64,000 nucleotides of DNA from Pseudomonas costantinii (GTDB lineage Bacteria; Pseudomonadota; Gammaproteobacteria; Pseudomonadales; Pseudomonadaceae), in NCBI RefSeq assembly GCF_001870435.1, contig NZ_MDDR01000020.1, positions 87,318 to 151,317 on the forward strand, in the 5' to 3' direction. Position 1 is the stretch's first letter. Each line of letters opens with the position of its first letter. The translations under genes and the position numbers were made by a program. The notes beneath the pieces were generated by a model, which did not search any database, was not told the DNA's origin, and saw only the letters and a list, made by a program, of their open reading frames with translations. Shown in pieces: positions 52,681 to 62,203 of this stretch.

Positions 52681-53781
52681 ATGCATAAAGCCCTTATCGC
52701 CCTGTTCAGCGTCGCTTTGCTTGCAACAACATCTTTAAGCCACGCCACCGACGACCCAAGCAACACCTTGCGCATCTACAACTGGGCGGACTATATCGGC
52801 GACACCACCCTGGCCGATTTCGAGAAAGCCACGGGTATCAAGGTGATCTACGACACCTACGATTCCTACGAAACCGTGCAGGGCAAATTGCTCTCCGGGC
52901 GGTCGGGCTACGACCTGGCGCTGCTCAACGCGTCTTTGGTGCCGTTGTTGATCAAAGGGAAGGTATTCCAACCTCTGGACAAATCCCGGTTGCCCGACTG
53001 GAAAAACCTAGACCCCGTGGTGCTCAAGAGCCTGGAAGCCCACGACCCAGGCGTCACCTACTCGGCCCCTTACACGTGGGGCAGTAACGGCGTGACCTAC
53101 AACGTCGACATGATCAAGGCGCGCATGCCGGAGGCACCCATCGGCTCGCTGGCGATGATCTTCGATCCCAAGATCGTGTCGAAATTTGCCGACTGCGGGA
53201 TCACCTTCATGGACTCGCCCACCGACATGATCCCCCTGGCCCTCACCTACCTGAAGTTGGACCCCAACAGCGTCGCCCCCAAAGACCTGAAGGCCGCGCA
53301 GGACGTACTGATGGCGGTGCGTCCGTACATCCGTAAATTCGACTCGAGTGGTTTTATCAATGGCCTGGCCAACGGTGATGTGTGCCTGGCCACCACCTGG
53401 TCCGGCGACTACGCCACCTCCCAGGCGCGGGCGACGGAAGCAGGCGCCAAGGTCAACCTGGACTACTTCATCCCAGAGGAGGGCTCACTGATCTGGTTCG
53501 ATAACTTCTACATCCCCGCCGATGCGCCCCATGTGGCCAATGCCCACACATTCATCGAATTTCTTTTGCAGCCCAGCACCATGGCCGGCGTCAGCAACAC
53601 CATCCATTACGCCAACAGCAACCTGGCCTCCAAGCCTCTGGTCAACGCCGCTATACGCGACAACCCGGCCATCTACCCCGACCCGGCGACGATGCAGCGT
53701 TTGTTCACCCAAAAAAGCCAACCCCAAGCCGCCGTGCGCCTGATCACCCGTACCTGGAATGCCGTGAAGACCGGCAAGTGA
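52681..53781 (+). CDS. Periplasmic polyamine-type substrate-binding protein (PotF/SpuD-like)
   Basis: 366 residues. A signal peptide (HKALIALFSVALLATTSLSH, cleaved at SHA-TDD) leads into NTLRIYNWADYIGDTTLADF, the hallmark start of PotD/PotF-like polyamine-binding proteins. VTYSAPYTWGSNGVTYN and LIWFDNFYIPADAPH also match the family. It should capture putrescine, spermidine or a related amine for an ABC importer. No permease or ATPase genes lie beside it, so it must share a transporter or act in sensing. AAAGGTGGG lies before the ATG, and the aminotransferase gene starts 25 bases after its stop. Confidence 0.87.
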   Translation: MHKALIALFSVALLATTSLSHATDDPSNTLRIYNWADYIGDTTLADFEKATGIKVIYDTYDSYETVQGKLLSGRSGYDLALLNASLVPLLIKGKVFQPLDKSRLPDWKNLDPVVLKSLEAHDPGVTYSAPYTWGSNGVTYNVDMIKARMPEAPIGSLAMIFDPKIVSKFADCGITFMDSPTDMIPLALTYLKLDPNSVAPKDLKAAQDVLMAVRPYIRKFDSSGFINGLANGDVCLATTWSGDYATSQARATEAGAKVNLDYFIPEEGSLIWFDNFYIPADAPHVANAHTFIEFLLQPSTMAGVSNTIHYANSNLASKPLVNAAIRDNPAIYPDPATMQRLFTQKSQPQAAVRLITRTWNAVKTGK

Positions 53782-53806
53782 CCCCCAGCCATTGAAGGTA
53801 ACCACC

Positions 53807-55225
53807 ATGACTCTGCCAAATCCCGCTTTCTTCGCTCAGTTCGACCACGAGCAACTGGACGCCGCCGACAAGGCCCACTACATGCACGGCTTTCATATGT
53901 TCGACGAGCACCGTGAACAGGGCTCGCTGAACATCGCGGCAGGCGATGGCGCCTACATCTACGATACCCACGGCAATCGCTACCTCGATGCGGTTGGTGG
54001 CATGTGGTGTACGAATATCGGCTTGGGCCGTGAAGAAATGGCCGACGCCATCGCCAATCAGGTGCGCCAGCTGGCCTACTCAAACCCCTTCTGCGACATG
54101 GCCAACGTCACCGCCATCGAGCTGTGCGCCAAGCTTGCCAGCCTGGCCCCCGGCGACCTCGACCATGTGTTCCTCACCACCGGTGGGTCTACCGCTGTGG
54201 ATACGGCCTATCGGCTGGTGCAGTTTTATCAGAACAGTCGTGGCAAACCGACCAAGAAGCACATCATCTCGCGCCTCAACGCTTACCACGGCAGTACCTT
54301 CCTGACGATGTCCATCGGTAATAAAGCCGCCGACCGCGCGCCGGAATTCGATTTCATGAGCGACCTGTTCCACCACATCTCCTGCCCCAACTACTACAGG
54401 GCGCCCGAAGGGATGAGCGAGGCCGACTTTCTCGACTTCCTGGTGAACGAGTTCGAAGACAAGATCCTGACCCTGGGCCCGGACAATGTGGCCGCTTTTT
54501 TTGCCGAGCCGATCATGGGCTCCGGCGGCGTGATCATTCCGCCCAAGGGTTATCACCGGCGTATGTGGGACATCTGCCAGCGCTATGACCTGCTGTATGT
54601 GGCTGACGAAGTGGTGACTTCCTTCGGACGCCTCGGTGCGTTCTTTGCCTCCGAGGACGTGTTCGGCATGCAGCCTGACATCATCACCACCGCCAAGGGC
54701 CTGACCTCCGGTTATTTGCCATTGGGTGCGTGCATTTTTTCCGATCGAATCTGGCAAGTGATCGGCGCGCCGGGCAAAGGCCGTTGCTTCACCCATGGCT
54801 TCACCTACAGCGGCCACCCCGTCAGTTGTGTCGCGGCGCTGAAAAACATCGAAATCATCGAACGAGAACACTTGCTGGCCCATGTCGAAGACGTCGGCGT
54901 GTACCTGGAGCAGCGCCTGCAGACCCTGGCCGAGTTGCCGCTGGTGGGCGATATCCGCTGTCAGCGCCTGATGGCCTGCATCGAATTCGTGGCGGATAAG
55001 CGCACCAAGGCCTTGCTGCCGGATGCGGTGAACATCGGCGAGAAAATCCACCTGCGCGCCCAGGCGAAAGGCCTGCTGGTACGCCCTATCGGTCACTTGA
55101 ACGTCATGTCGCCGCCGCTGATCATCACCCACGCCCAGGTCGATGAGGTGGTTGAAACCCTGCGCGAATGCATCCTCGAAACGGCGGCCGAACTGCGCCG
55201 AAGCGGCGAGTACCTGGGTCGATGA
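53807..55225 (+). CDS. Class III PLP-dependent aminotransferase (putrescine/omega-amine type)
   Basis: 472 residues. DAVGGMWCTNIGLGREEMAD, LTTGGSTAVDTAYRL and SRLNAYHGSTFLTMS are typical of omega-amino acid:pyruvate and putrescine:pyruvate aminotransferases. The Schiff-base lysine lies in ITTAKGLTSGYLPLGA and the PLP aspartate in LLYVADEVVTSFGR. It is in an operon with the polyamine-type binding protein, so it probably removes the amino group of the imported amine. AAGGTAACC precedes ATG 53807. Confidence 0.88.
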   Translation: MTLPNPAFFAQFDHEQLDAADKAHYMHGFHMFDEHREQGSLNIAAGDGAYIYDTHGNRYLDAVGGMWCTNIGLGREEMADAIANQVRQLAYSNPFCDMANVTAIELCAKLASLAPGDLDHVFLTTGGSTAVDTAYRLVQFYQNSRGKPTKKHIISRLNAYHGSTFLTMSIGNKAADRAPEFDFMSDLFHHISCPNYYRAPEGMSEADFLDFLVNEFEDKILTLGPDNVAAFFAEPIMGSGGVIIPPKGYHRRMWDICQRYDLLYVADEVVTSFGRLGAFFASEDVFGMQPDIITTAKGLTSGYLPLGACIFSDRIWQVIGAPGKGRCFTHGFTYSGHPVSCVAALKNIEIIEREHLLAHVEDVGVYLEQRLQTLAELPLVGDIRCQRLMACIEFVADKRTKALLPDAVNIGEKIHLRAQAKGLLVRPIGHLNVMSPPLIITHAQVDEVVETLRECILETAAELRRSGEYLGR

Positions 55226-55230
55226 GCCAT

Positions 55231-55257
55231 AACGCCGAGCCTGTCTCGGCGTTTTTA
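55231..55257 (+). terminator. Rho-independent terminator after the aminotransferase
   Basis: AACGCCGAG (55231-55239) pairs with CTCGGCGTT (55245-55253), followed by TTTTT. It lies six bases after the stop, and separates the operon from the LuxR-type gene. Confidence 0.85.
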
Positions 55258-55305
55258 CCTGGGCACTTTTTGCCTGGGCACTGCCCGGCGGCTAGACTGG
55301 CCGGC

Positions 55306-56154
55306 ATGAGTACAACCTGCCCTGCCCCGACCCTCGAAGAGCTTGAAGCCTGGCATCTCGCCCTGGCCCAGGCGTTTATCCATGTGGATGAGGCGTCGTT
55401 CCTCGAACACCTGGCCACCGCGCTTTGCACCCTCACCCCCATCGAATCGATGATGATCAGCCTCGAGCGCCAAGGCCTGGCGCCGCACCTGCTGTATCAG
55501 CAGGGCATCCCGCGGGCTTATCAGGACGAAATCATCCACCGTTACTTTTCCCGAGGCTATCTGCTCGACCCGTTCTGCCTGGCGGTGGACAAGGGATTAG
55601 CCGAAGGTTTCTATCACTTGGCCCAGATCGCCCCGGACGACTTCTTTAACAGCGAGTACTACAAGACCTATTACCTGCGCAGCGGTGGAGCCCAAGAAAG
55701 TTACTACATCGTTGACCTGTGCCCCCAGAGCAAGATTTCCCTGTGCATGTTCCAGGGCCTGAGCGCCGGGCAGTTCACCGAAGAACAATTGGCGCTGCAG
55801 AAGTCTACCCAGGCCATGGTCCGCGAATTGCTGCGACGTTTCGGCACTACGGGAGGCCTGGCCAAGGTGATCTGCGACGAAGCGTTTACCCAAACCCAGG
55901 CGCACCAGCAAATTGAAGCCGCATTCATGGGCTTTGGCAGCGGAGTACTCACGGTGCGCGAGCGCGAAATTGCCCACTTGATCCTACGTGGGCACTCCGT
56001 GAAATCTACCGCTCAGGTGCTGGGTATTTCGCCGGAAACAGTACGCATGCACCGTAAGAATCTGTACACCAAACTGGCGATCAATTCTCAGGCAGAGTTG
56101 TTCGCGTTGTTTATTGAATGGTTGACCCGCAGCGGCGCCATGGCCCGCTCCTGA
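55306..56154 (+). CDS. LuxR-family transcriptional regulator
   Basis: 282 residues. The C-terminal GerE/LuxR helix-turn-helix (about 215-275) is LTVREREIAHLILRGHSVKS followed by TAQVLGISPETVRMHRKNLY. The N-terminal 200 residues form a sensor region that does not show the tryptophan/aspartate pattern of acyl-homoserine-lactone receptors. ATG 55306 is chosen because the upstream frame runs through the terminator. Its place next to the aminotransferase and binding-protein genes suggests it controls them (inference). Confidence 0.85.
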   Translation: MSTTCPAPTLEELEAWHLALAQAFIHVDEASFLEHLATALCTLTPIESMMISLERQGLAPHLLYQQGIPRAYQDEIIHRYFSRGYLLDPFCLAVDKGLAEGFYHLAQIAPDDFFNSEYYKTYYLRSGGAQESYYIVDLCPQSKISLCMFQGLSAGQFTEEQLALQKSTQAMVRELLRRFGTTGGLAKVICDEAFTQTQAHQQIEAAFMGFGSGVLTVREREIAHLILRGHSVKSTAQVLGISPETVRMHRKNLYTKLAINSQAELFALFIEWLTRSGAMARS

Positions 56155-56242
56155 GCCGCTGAGGTATTCCACGGGAACTTTGCCGGGAAAAAACCACCTG
56201 AATCGGGTAGGCTCACCCTTTTTACTCAAGGAGTTAATCCCC

Positions 56243-56524
56243 ATGGCCAAAGCCACCGCCCGTCACATCCTCGTTTCCACTGAAGCCAAGTGCAACGAAC
56301 TCAAGGCCCAAATCGAAGGCGGCGCTGATTTCGCAGAAATCGCCAAAGCCAACTCCAGCTGCCCATCCAGCCGCAGCGGCGGCGACCTGGGTTCGTTCGG
56401 TCCAGGCCAGATGGTTAAAGAATTCGACACCGTCGTGTTCAGCGCCCCGGTCAACACTGTGCAAGGCCCGGTGAAAACCCAGTTCGGCTACCACCTGCTG
56501 GAAGTGACCAGCCGCCAAGACTGA
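56243..56524 (+). CDS. ppiC: Parvulin-type peptidyl-prolyl cis-trans isomerase (PpiC)
   Basis: 93 residues forming a single parvulin domain: ARHILVSTEAKCNELK, FAEIAKANSSCPSSRSGGDL, GSFGPGQMVKEFDTVVF and VKTQFGYHLLEVTSRQD are the family blocks, including the active-site Cys/His positions. There is no signal peptide, so it is cytoplasmic as E. coli PpiC. AAGGAG is seven bases before the ATG. Single-gene unit with its own terminator. Confidence 0.93.
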   Translation: MAKATARHILVSTEAKCNELKAQIEGGADFAEIAKANSSCPSSRSGGDLGSFGPGQMVKEFDTVVFSAPVNTVQGPVKTQFGYHLLEVTSRQD

Positions 56525-56547
56525 TCCAGTCTGCGCTGATGCTATAA

Positions 56548-56577
56548 ACAACGGCCCGCCTTTTGGTGGGCCGTTGT
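56548..56577 (+). terminator. Hairpin terminator after ppiC
   Basis: ACAACGGCCCGCC pairs with GGTGGGCCGTTGT across a TTTT loop (one G-T pair). It starts 24 bases after the ppiC stop. The tail is GTGCATG, without a run of T, but the stem is strong. Confidence 0.75.
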
Positions 56578-56589
56578 GCATGTGATGAC

Positions 56590-56604
56590 TGGCGACACAG
56601 ATGC
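56590..56604 (+). promoter_or_regulatory. Possible sigma-54 (-24/-12) promoter of the yej operon
   Basis: TGGCGACACAGATGC has GG and GC exactly ten bases apart, with TGGC and TGC blocks, but lacks the ACG and one T of the consensus. Start would be near 56615, 40 bases before the yejA ATG. The operon ends with a sigma-54 activator gene, which fits. Confidence 0.4.
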
Positions 56605-56654
56605 CGTTAGCGTACAAATCCTTATTCCTGTTCACCCGGCGTTCTAGGCTGATA

Positions 56655-58529
56655 ATGCGATTGGACTTCTTCACCTCATGTAGCTCAACACTCCTCAGCT
56701 CTGCCTTGGCCCTGCTATTGGTCAGCTCGGCCGTGATCGCGGCCCCGCAAACCTACCTCACGGTGTACGGCGAGCCGGCCAAGTACCCTGCCGGTTTCAC
56801 CCATTTCGACTATGCCAACCCCAACGCCCCCAAAGGTGGCAGCTTGCGCCGTTCGGCGATTGAGATCGGGCGCTTCGACCATGTGCTGCCTTATATCGAC
56901 AAAGGCATCGGCGTCTCCCAGGTCGACGGCTGGCTGTATGCGCCGCTGGCCCAGCGTTCCCTGGATGAGCCCTATACGGTATATGGCCTGGTGGCAGAGA
57001 AGATGGAGCGCTCGGACGACGGCCTGTCGCTACGTTTCTACCTCAACCCCAAGGCACGGTTTGCCGACGGCAAGCCCATCACCGCCGAAGACGTACGCTA
57101 CAGCTTTGATTTGTTGATGACCCAGGGCAGCCTGCGTTTTCGCACGCTGTTCGCCGACGTCAAGCACGTCGACGTCGAAAGCGAGCGTCAGGTGCGCTTC
57201 GATTTTTCCAGCAATGAAAACCGCACCCTGCCCCTGGATATCGCGACCCTGCCGGTATTCCCCGAGCATTGGTGGAAAACCCGCGACTTCGCCAATGGCG
57301 GTGGCTACGAAGCGCCATTGGGCAGCGGCCCGTACAAGATCAGCAAGATCGACTCCGGCAGCACCATCACCTTTACCCGTGACCCGGACTGGTGGGGCAA
57401 GGACTTGCCGGTCAGCCGTGGCCTGTACAACTTCAACCACTTGAGCCTTGAGTACTTCGGCGACACCGAAGTGGCCCGCCAGGTGTTGCGCGGCGGTGCC
57501 TACGACTTCAACCGTGAATTCTCCGCCACCGGTTACTCCATCGGCTACAACGGCCCGGCCCTCGACGATGGCCGCCTGCAACGCGACCACTTGGCCAAGG
57601 AGATGCCGCAACCGGCCCAAGGCTATGTGTTCAACGTACAAAAACCGATGTTCAAGGACCGTCGCGTGCGCCAGGCCCTGGCGATGCTGTGGGACTTCGA
57701 ATGGGCCAACCGGCAGATGATGCGCAACCTGTACATCCGCCAGCAGAGCTTTTTCTCCAACAGCCCATTGGCCGCCAGCCAATTGCCCACTAAAGCAGAG
57801 TTGGAGATTCTCGAACCGTTGCGCGGGAAAGTGCCCGACGAGGTGTTCACCCAAGTGTTCAAGGCCCCGGTTACCGACGGCAGCGGCATGATCCGCGACA
57901 AGCAGCTGCAAGCCCTGGCCCTGCTGCAAGAAGCCGGCTGGAAACCCGAAGGTGACAAGCTGGTCAACGCCGAAGGCGAACCGCTGGAGTTCACCTTCCT
58001 CAATACACAGCCCGGCCTGGAGCGCCTGTTGCTGCCGTACAAACGCAACCTGGCGCAGATCGGCATTACCCTGAATATTCGCCGCATCGACTCTTCACAG
58101 TACGTAAACCGGATGATGGCGCGCGATTACGACATGATCGTGGTGGGCTTCCCGGTCACTACGTCGCCGGGCTTGGAGCTGTACAACTACTTCGGCTCAG
58201 CCGCCGCTTTCGATCCGGGTGCCAACAACTACATGGTGCTTAAGGACCCGGCCGTCGACACCCTGATCAAAGGCCTGGTCAAGGCCAACACCCAGGCGCA
58301 GATGCTCACCTACGCTCATGCCCTGGACCGGGTGTTGCAATGGAATTACCTGTGGATTCCCAACTACTACCCGCCGGGCACCTCCGCCGCCTGGTGGAAC
58401 CGCTTCGGTCGCCCGGCCATCGAGGCGAAGAATGATGAAGCCCTGGAAACCTGGTGGGAGATCAGCCCCGCGCCACTGACGAATGAACAAATGAACGCCG
58501 AGTTGAAAAAGCGCGGAGGTGCCCGCTGA
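56655..58529 (+). CDS. yejA: Oligopeptide/microcin C-type ABC transporter substrate-binding protein (YejA)
   Basis: 624 residues. Signal peptide at the N-terminus ([20 protein letters not shown], mature [12 protein letters not shown]). The SBP_bac_5 fold is shown by [40 protein letters not shown] and [20 protein letters not shown]. YejA-type proteins bind peptides, microcin C-like compounds and cell-wall fragments. ATG 56655 is chosen because the alternative ATG at 56601 lies inside the putative promoter and would hide the signal peptide. Its stop overlaps the yejB ATG. Confidence 0.9.
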   Translation: MRLDFFTSCSSTLLSSALALLLVSSAVIAAPQTYLTVYGEPAKYPAGFTHFDYANPNAPKGGSLRRSAIEIGRFDHVLPYIDKGIGVSQVDGWLYAPLAQRSLDEPYTVYGLVAEKMERSDDGLSLRFYLNPKARFADGKPITAEDVRYSFDLLMTQGSLRFRTLFADVKHVDVESERQVRFDFSSNENRTLPLDIATLPVFPEHWWKTRDFANGGGYEAPLGSGPYKISKIDSGSTITFTRDPDWWGKDLPVSRGLYNFNHLSLEYFGDTEVARQVLRGGAYDFNREFSATGYSIGYNGPALDDGRLQRDHLAKEMPQPAQGYVFNVQKPMFKDRRVRQALAMLWDFEWANRQMMRNLYIRQQSFFSNSPLAASQLPTKAELEILEPLRGKVPDEVFTQVFKAPVTDGSGMIRDKQLQALALLQEAGWKPEGDKLVNAEGEPLEFTFLNTQPGLERLLLPYKRNLAQIGITLNIRRIDSSQYVNRMMARDYDMIVVGFPVTTSPGLELYNYFGSAAAFDPGANNYMVLKDPAVDTLIKGLVKANTQAQMLTYAHALDRVLQWNYLWIPNYYPPGTSAAWWNRFGRPAIEAKNDEALETWWEISPAPLTNEQMNAELKKRGGAR

Positions 58530-59590
58530 TGTTTGCCTATATCGTGCGGCGCCTGCTGCTGATCATCCCGACACTGGTGATCATCCTGCTGGTTAACTTC
58601 GTCATCGTGCAGGCCGCGCCCGGCGGGCCGGTGGAGCAAGCCATCGCCCACCTGCAAGGCATCGGCAGCGGTGCTGTCGGCGGCTCATCCGGCGAAGGCA
58701 TCAGCAGCGGCTCCCGCGCCAGCCGTGGCCTGGACCCGAAGCTGATCAAGGACATCGAAAAACAGTACGGCTTCGACAAGCCCGCGCCGGAACGCCTGTG
58801 GCTGATGCTCAAGAGCTACGCCAAGCTGGATTTCGGCAACAGCTTCTTTCGCGGCTCGACGGTCATCGACCTGATCCTTGAAAAGATGCCGGTGACCATC
58901 TCCCTCGGCCTGTGGGCCACGTTGATTACCTACCTGGTGTCGATCCCATTAGGGATTCGCAAGGCGGTGCGCCATGGCAGCAGCTTTGATGTCTGGAGCA
59001 GCACCGCGATTGTCATCGGTTATGCGATGCCGGCGTTCCTGTTTGCGATGTTCCTGATTGTGGTCTTTGCCGGTGGCACGTCGCTGAACTGGTTCCCGGT
59101 GCGTGGGCTGGTGTCGGAAAACTTCGAAGAACTCAGCACCGTGGGCAAGATTGCCGACTACTTCTGGCACTTGGTATTGCCAGTCACCGCGCTGGTCATC
59201 GGTGGATTCGCCACCTTGACCATCCTCACCAAAAACTCTTTCCTGAATGAAATCACCCGCCAGTATGTGGTGACCGCCCGCGCCAAAGGCTTGAGCGAAA
59301 GACGCGTGCTCTACGGCCACGTATTCCGCAACGCCATGCTGCTGGTGATCTCGGGGATTCCCCAGGCGTTTATCAGCGTGTTTTTTGCAGGCTCCCTGCT
59401 GATCGAGGTGATCTTCTCCCTCGATGGCCTGGGCCGCATGAGCTACGAGGCGGCGGTGTCACGGGACTACCCGGTGGTATTCGGTTCGTTGTTTATCTTC
59501 ACCCTGTTCGGCCTCTTGATAAAACTCATCGGTGACCTCTGCTACACCCTGGTGGACCCGCGTATCGACTTCGCCGCGAGGAACGCCTGA
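58529..59590 (+). CDS. yejB: Microcin C/oligopeptide ABC transporter permease (YejB)
   Basis: 353 residues. First membrane segment ([20 protein letters not shown]) followed by the conserved [10 protein letters not shown] Gly/Ser-rich linker (about residues 45-70, [20 protein letters not shown]) is a visible insertion. Binding-protein-dependent transport helices follow, with the EAA-type loop [20 protein letters not shown]. It overlaps yejA and yejE by one or more bases, so is translationally coupled. Confidence 0.92.
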   Translation: MFAYIVRRLLLIIPTLVIILLVNFVIVQAAPGGPVEQAIAHLQGIGSGAVGGSSGEGISSGSRASRGLDPKLIKDIEKQYGFDKPAPERLWLMLKSYAKLDFGNSFFRGSTVIDLILEKMPVTISLGLWATLITYLVSIPLGIRKAVRHGSSFDVWSSTAIVIGYAMPAFLFAMFLIVVFAGGTSLNWFPVRGLVSENFEELSTVGKIADYFWHLVLPVTALVIGGFATLTILTKNSFLNEITRQYVVTARAKGLSERRVLYGHVFRNAMLLVISGIPQAFISVFFAGSLLIEVIFSLDGLGRMSYEAAVSRDYPVVFGSLFIFTLFGLLIKLIGDLCYTLVDPRIDFAARNA

Positions 59591-60612
59591 TGCTTAATTT
59601 GTCTCCGGTGGCCCGTCGACGTTTCGAGCGTTTCAAGAAAAACCGTCGCGGCTGGTGGTCGCTGTGGCTGTTTATCGGCCTGTTTATCCTAACCCTGGGC
59701 GGCGAATTGATCGCCAACGACAAGCCTTTGGTGCTCAGCTTCAAAAACGAACTGTATTTCCCGGTGTTCAAGCGCTACACCGAACAGCAGTTCGGCGGGC
59801 AGTTGCCGTTCCAGGCGGACTACCGCAGTGAGTACGTGCAGAAGCTGATCAAACAGGACGGCGGTTGGATGCTGTTCCCGCCGATCCCGTTCAGCGATGA
59901 CACACCCAATTACGAACTCAGCCGCCCTGCCCCCAGCCCGCCCTCGGCGGTGAACTGGCTCGGCACCGACGATCAGTCGCGGGATGTCTTGGCGCGGGTG
60001 ATCTTTGGCGCTCGCGTGTCGATCTTGTTCGCGTTGGCCCTCACCGCGATCAGCGCCGCCATCGGCATTGCGGCCGGGGCGTTGCAGGGTTACTACGGTG
60101 GCTGGGTGGACCTGCTCGGCCAACGCATCCTGGAGGTGTGGTCCGGGCTGCCGGTGCTGTACCTGCTGATTATTCTGTCGGGCTTTGTAGAACCGAACTT
60201 CTGGTGGCTGCTGGGGATCATGGCGCTGTTTTCCTGGCTGGCCCTGGTGGACGTGGTGCGCGCCGAGTTCCTGCGCGGGCGCAACCTGGAGTACGTCAAG
60301 GCCGCACGCGCGCTGGGCCTAGGCGACGGCAAGATCATTCGCCGGCATATCCTGCCCAATGCCATGACCGCCACGTTGAGCTACCTGCCGTTTATTTTGA
60401 CCGGTGCGATTTCCACCTTGAGCGCCCTGGATTTCCTCGGCTTTGGCATGCCCGCAGGCAGTGCGTCGCTGGGCGAGCTGATTGCCCAGGGCAAGCAGAA
60501 TCTGCAAGCACCCTGGCTGGGCCTGACGGCGTTTTTCACCTTGGCGCTGATCCTGTCGCTGCTGGTATTTATCGGCGAGGCGTTACGTGACGCCTTCGAC
60601 CCCCGTTCATGA
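59590..60612 (+). CDS. yejE: Microcin C/oligopeptide ABC transporter permease (YejE)
   Basis: 340 residues. The N-terminus RRRFERFKKNRRGWWSLWLF precedes the first membrane helix. WLGTDDQSRDVLARVIFGAR is the conserved Opp/DppC-type segment, and AARALGLGDGKIIRRHILPN is the EAA loop that meets the ATPase. Its ATG overlaps the yejB TGA (TGATG). Confidence 0.92.
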   Translation: MLNLSPVARRRFERFKKNRRGWWSLWLFIGLFILTLGGELIANDKPLVLSFKNELYFPVFKRYTEQQFGGQLPFQADYRSEYVQKLIKQDGGWMLFPPIPFSDDTPNYELSRPAPSPPSAVNWLGTDDQSRDVLARVIFGARVSILFALALTAISAAIGIAAGALQGYYGGWVDLLGQRILEVWSGLPVLYLLIILSGFVEPNFWWLLGIMALFSWLALVDVVRAEFLRGRNLEYVKAARALGLGDGKIIRRHILPNAMTATLSYLPFILTGAISTLSALDFLGFGMPAGSASLGELIAQGKQNLQAPWLGLTAFFTLALILSLLVFIGEALRDAFDPRS

Positions 60613-60622
60613 GTGAGTCCGT

Positions 60623-62203
60623 ATGAGCGACAACCTGATCGAGATCCGCGACCTGAGCGTCGCCTTCAACGGCCAGACCGTGGTGCGCAACCTGAGCCTG
60701 GACGTACGCCCCGGCGAGTGCCTGGCGCTGGTGGGCGAATCGGGCTCCGGTAAGTCGGTGACGGCGCATTCGATCCTGCAATTGCTACCCGAAGCGGGGA
60801 CTCAAACCACCGGCTCAATCCGTTATCGCAGCCAGGAACTGGTGGGCGCCTCGACCTCCACGTTGCAGAAACTGCGCGGCAACCGCATCGCGATGATCTT
60901 CCAGGAGCCGATGACCTCCCTCAACCCTCTGCACAGCATCGAAAAGCAGATCGGCGAAACCCTGCTGCTGCACAAAGGCCTGGGCGGCAAAGCGGCGCAG
61001 GCGCGCATCCTCGAATTACTCGAACTTGTGGGCATCCAGAAACCTCAGGAACGGCTCAAGGCTTATCCGCATCAGTTGTCCGGCGGCCAACGCCAACGCG
61101 TGATGATCGCCATGGCCCTGGCCTGTGAGCCGGAGCTGCTGATCGCCGACGAACCGACCACCGCACTCGACGTGACCGTGCAGCGCAAGATTCTGCTGCT
61201 GCTCAAGTCCCTGCAACAGCGCCTGGGCATGTCGCTGCTGTTGATCAGCCACGACCTCAACCTGGTGCGCAGCATTGCCCAGCGGGTGTGCGTGATGCGC
61301 GCCGGGGAGATCGTCGAACAAGCCGACTGCCAGAGCTTGTTCAGTGCACCGCAACATCCCTACAGCCGACTGCTGCTGGATGCTGAACCGACGGGGGATC
61401 CGCTGTGCAGTGACGAACGTGAAACGGTGTTGCAGGTAGACAACTTGACCGTGCAATTCCCCCTGGGCGGCGGTCTGTTTCGGCGTAAAACCTACCTGCG
61501 TGCGGTAGATGGCATCAGCCTCAGCGTGCAGCGCGGCAAGACACTGGGGATTGTCGGTGAGTCCGGGTCGGGCAAATCCACCCTGGGCCAGGCGATTCTG
61601 CGCCTGCTGGATTCCACCGGCAGCATCCGCTTCCAGGGCGAAGCCCTCGACCCGCTGAACAACCAGCAAATGCGCCCGTGGCGCAAGCAGATGCAGGTGG
61701 TGTTCCAAGACCCTTACGGCAGCCTCAGCCCGCGCATGTCAGTGGAGCAGATCATCAGCGAAGGCCTGGAAGTGCATGCGCCGTGCAGCCTCGCCGACCG
61801 CGACGCACAGGTGATCCAAGTGCTCAAGGATGTGGGCCTCGACCCCGACAGTCGCCATCGCTACCCCCACGAATTTTCCGGCGGCCAGCGCCAACGCATC
61901 GCGATCGCCCGCGCCCTGGTGCTCAAGCCCGCACTGATGTTGCTGGACGAACCGACCTCGGCCCTGGACCGCACGGTGCAGAAACAAGTGGTGGCACTGC
62001 TACGTGAGCTTCAGGAGAAATACGGCCTGACCTACCTGTTTATCAGCCATGACCTGGCGGTGGTACGCGCCATGGCCCACGACATGATCGTGATCAAGGA
62101 TGGCCAGGTGGTGGAACGTGGCGCCAGCCATCAGGTATTTGAGTCGCCGCAGCATCCGTATACCCAGGAACTGCTGGCAGCGGCGAGCGGACTATCGACA
62201 TGA
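60623..62203 (+). CDS. yejF: Microcin C/oligopeptide ABC transporter ATP-binding protein (YejF, two ABC domains)
   Basis: 526 residues with two complete nucleotide-binding domains. The Walker A motifs are [13 protein letters not shown] (about 37) and [13 protein letters not shown] (about 311). Signatures are [15 protein letters not shown] and [15 protein letters not shown]; Walker B motifs are [11 protein letters not shown] and [10 protein letters not shown]. Fused DppD/DppF-like layout as in E. coli YejF. It starts 10 bases after yejE; its stop overlaps the regulator start (ATGA). Confidence 0.94.
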   Translation: MSDNLIEIRDLSVAFNGQTVVRNLSLDVRPGECLALVGESGSGKSVTAHSILQLLPEAGTQTTGSIRYRSQELVGASTSTLQKLRGNRIAMIFQEPMTSLNPLHSIEKQIGETLLLHKGLGGKAAQARILELLELVGIQKPQERLKAYPHQLSGGQRQRVMIAMALACEPELLIADEPTTALDVTVQRKILLLLKSLQQRLGMSLLLISHDLNLVRSIAQRVCVMRAGEIVEQADCQSLFSAPQHPYSRLLLDAEPTGDPLCSDERETVLQVDNLTVQFPLGGGLFRRKTYLRAVDGISLSVQRGKTLGIVGESGSGKSTLGQAILRLLDSTGSIRFQGEALDPLNNQQMRPWRKQMQVVFQDPYGSLSPRMSVEQIISEGLEVHAPCSLADRDAQVIQVLKDVGLDPDSRHRYPHEFSGGQRQRIAIARALVLKPALMLLDEPTSALDRTVQKQVVALLRELQEKYGLTYLFISHDLAVVRAMAHDMIVIKDGQVVERGASHQVFESPQHPYTQELLAAASGLST

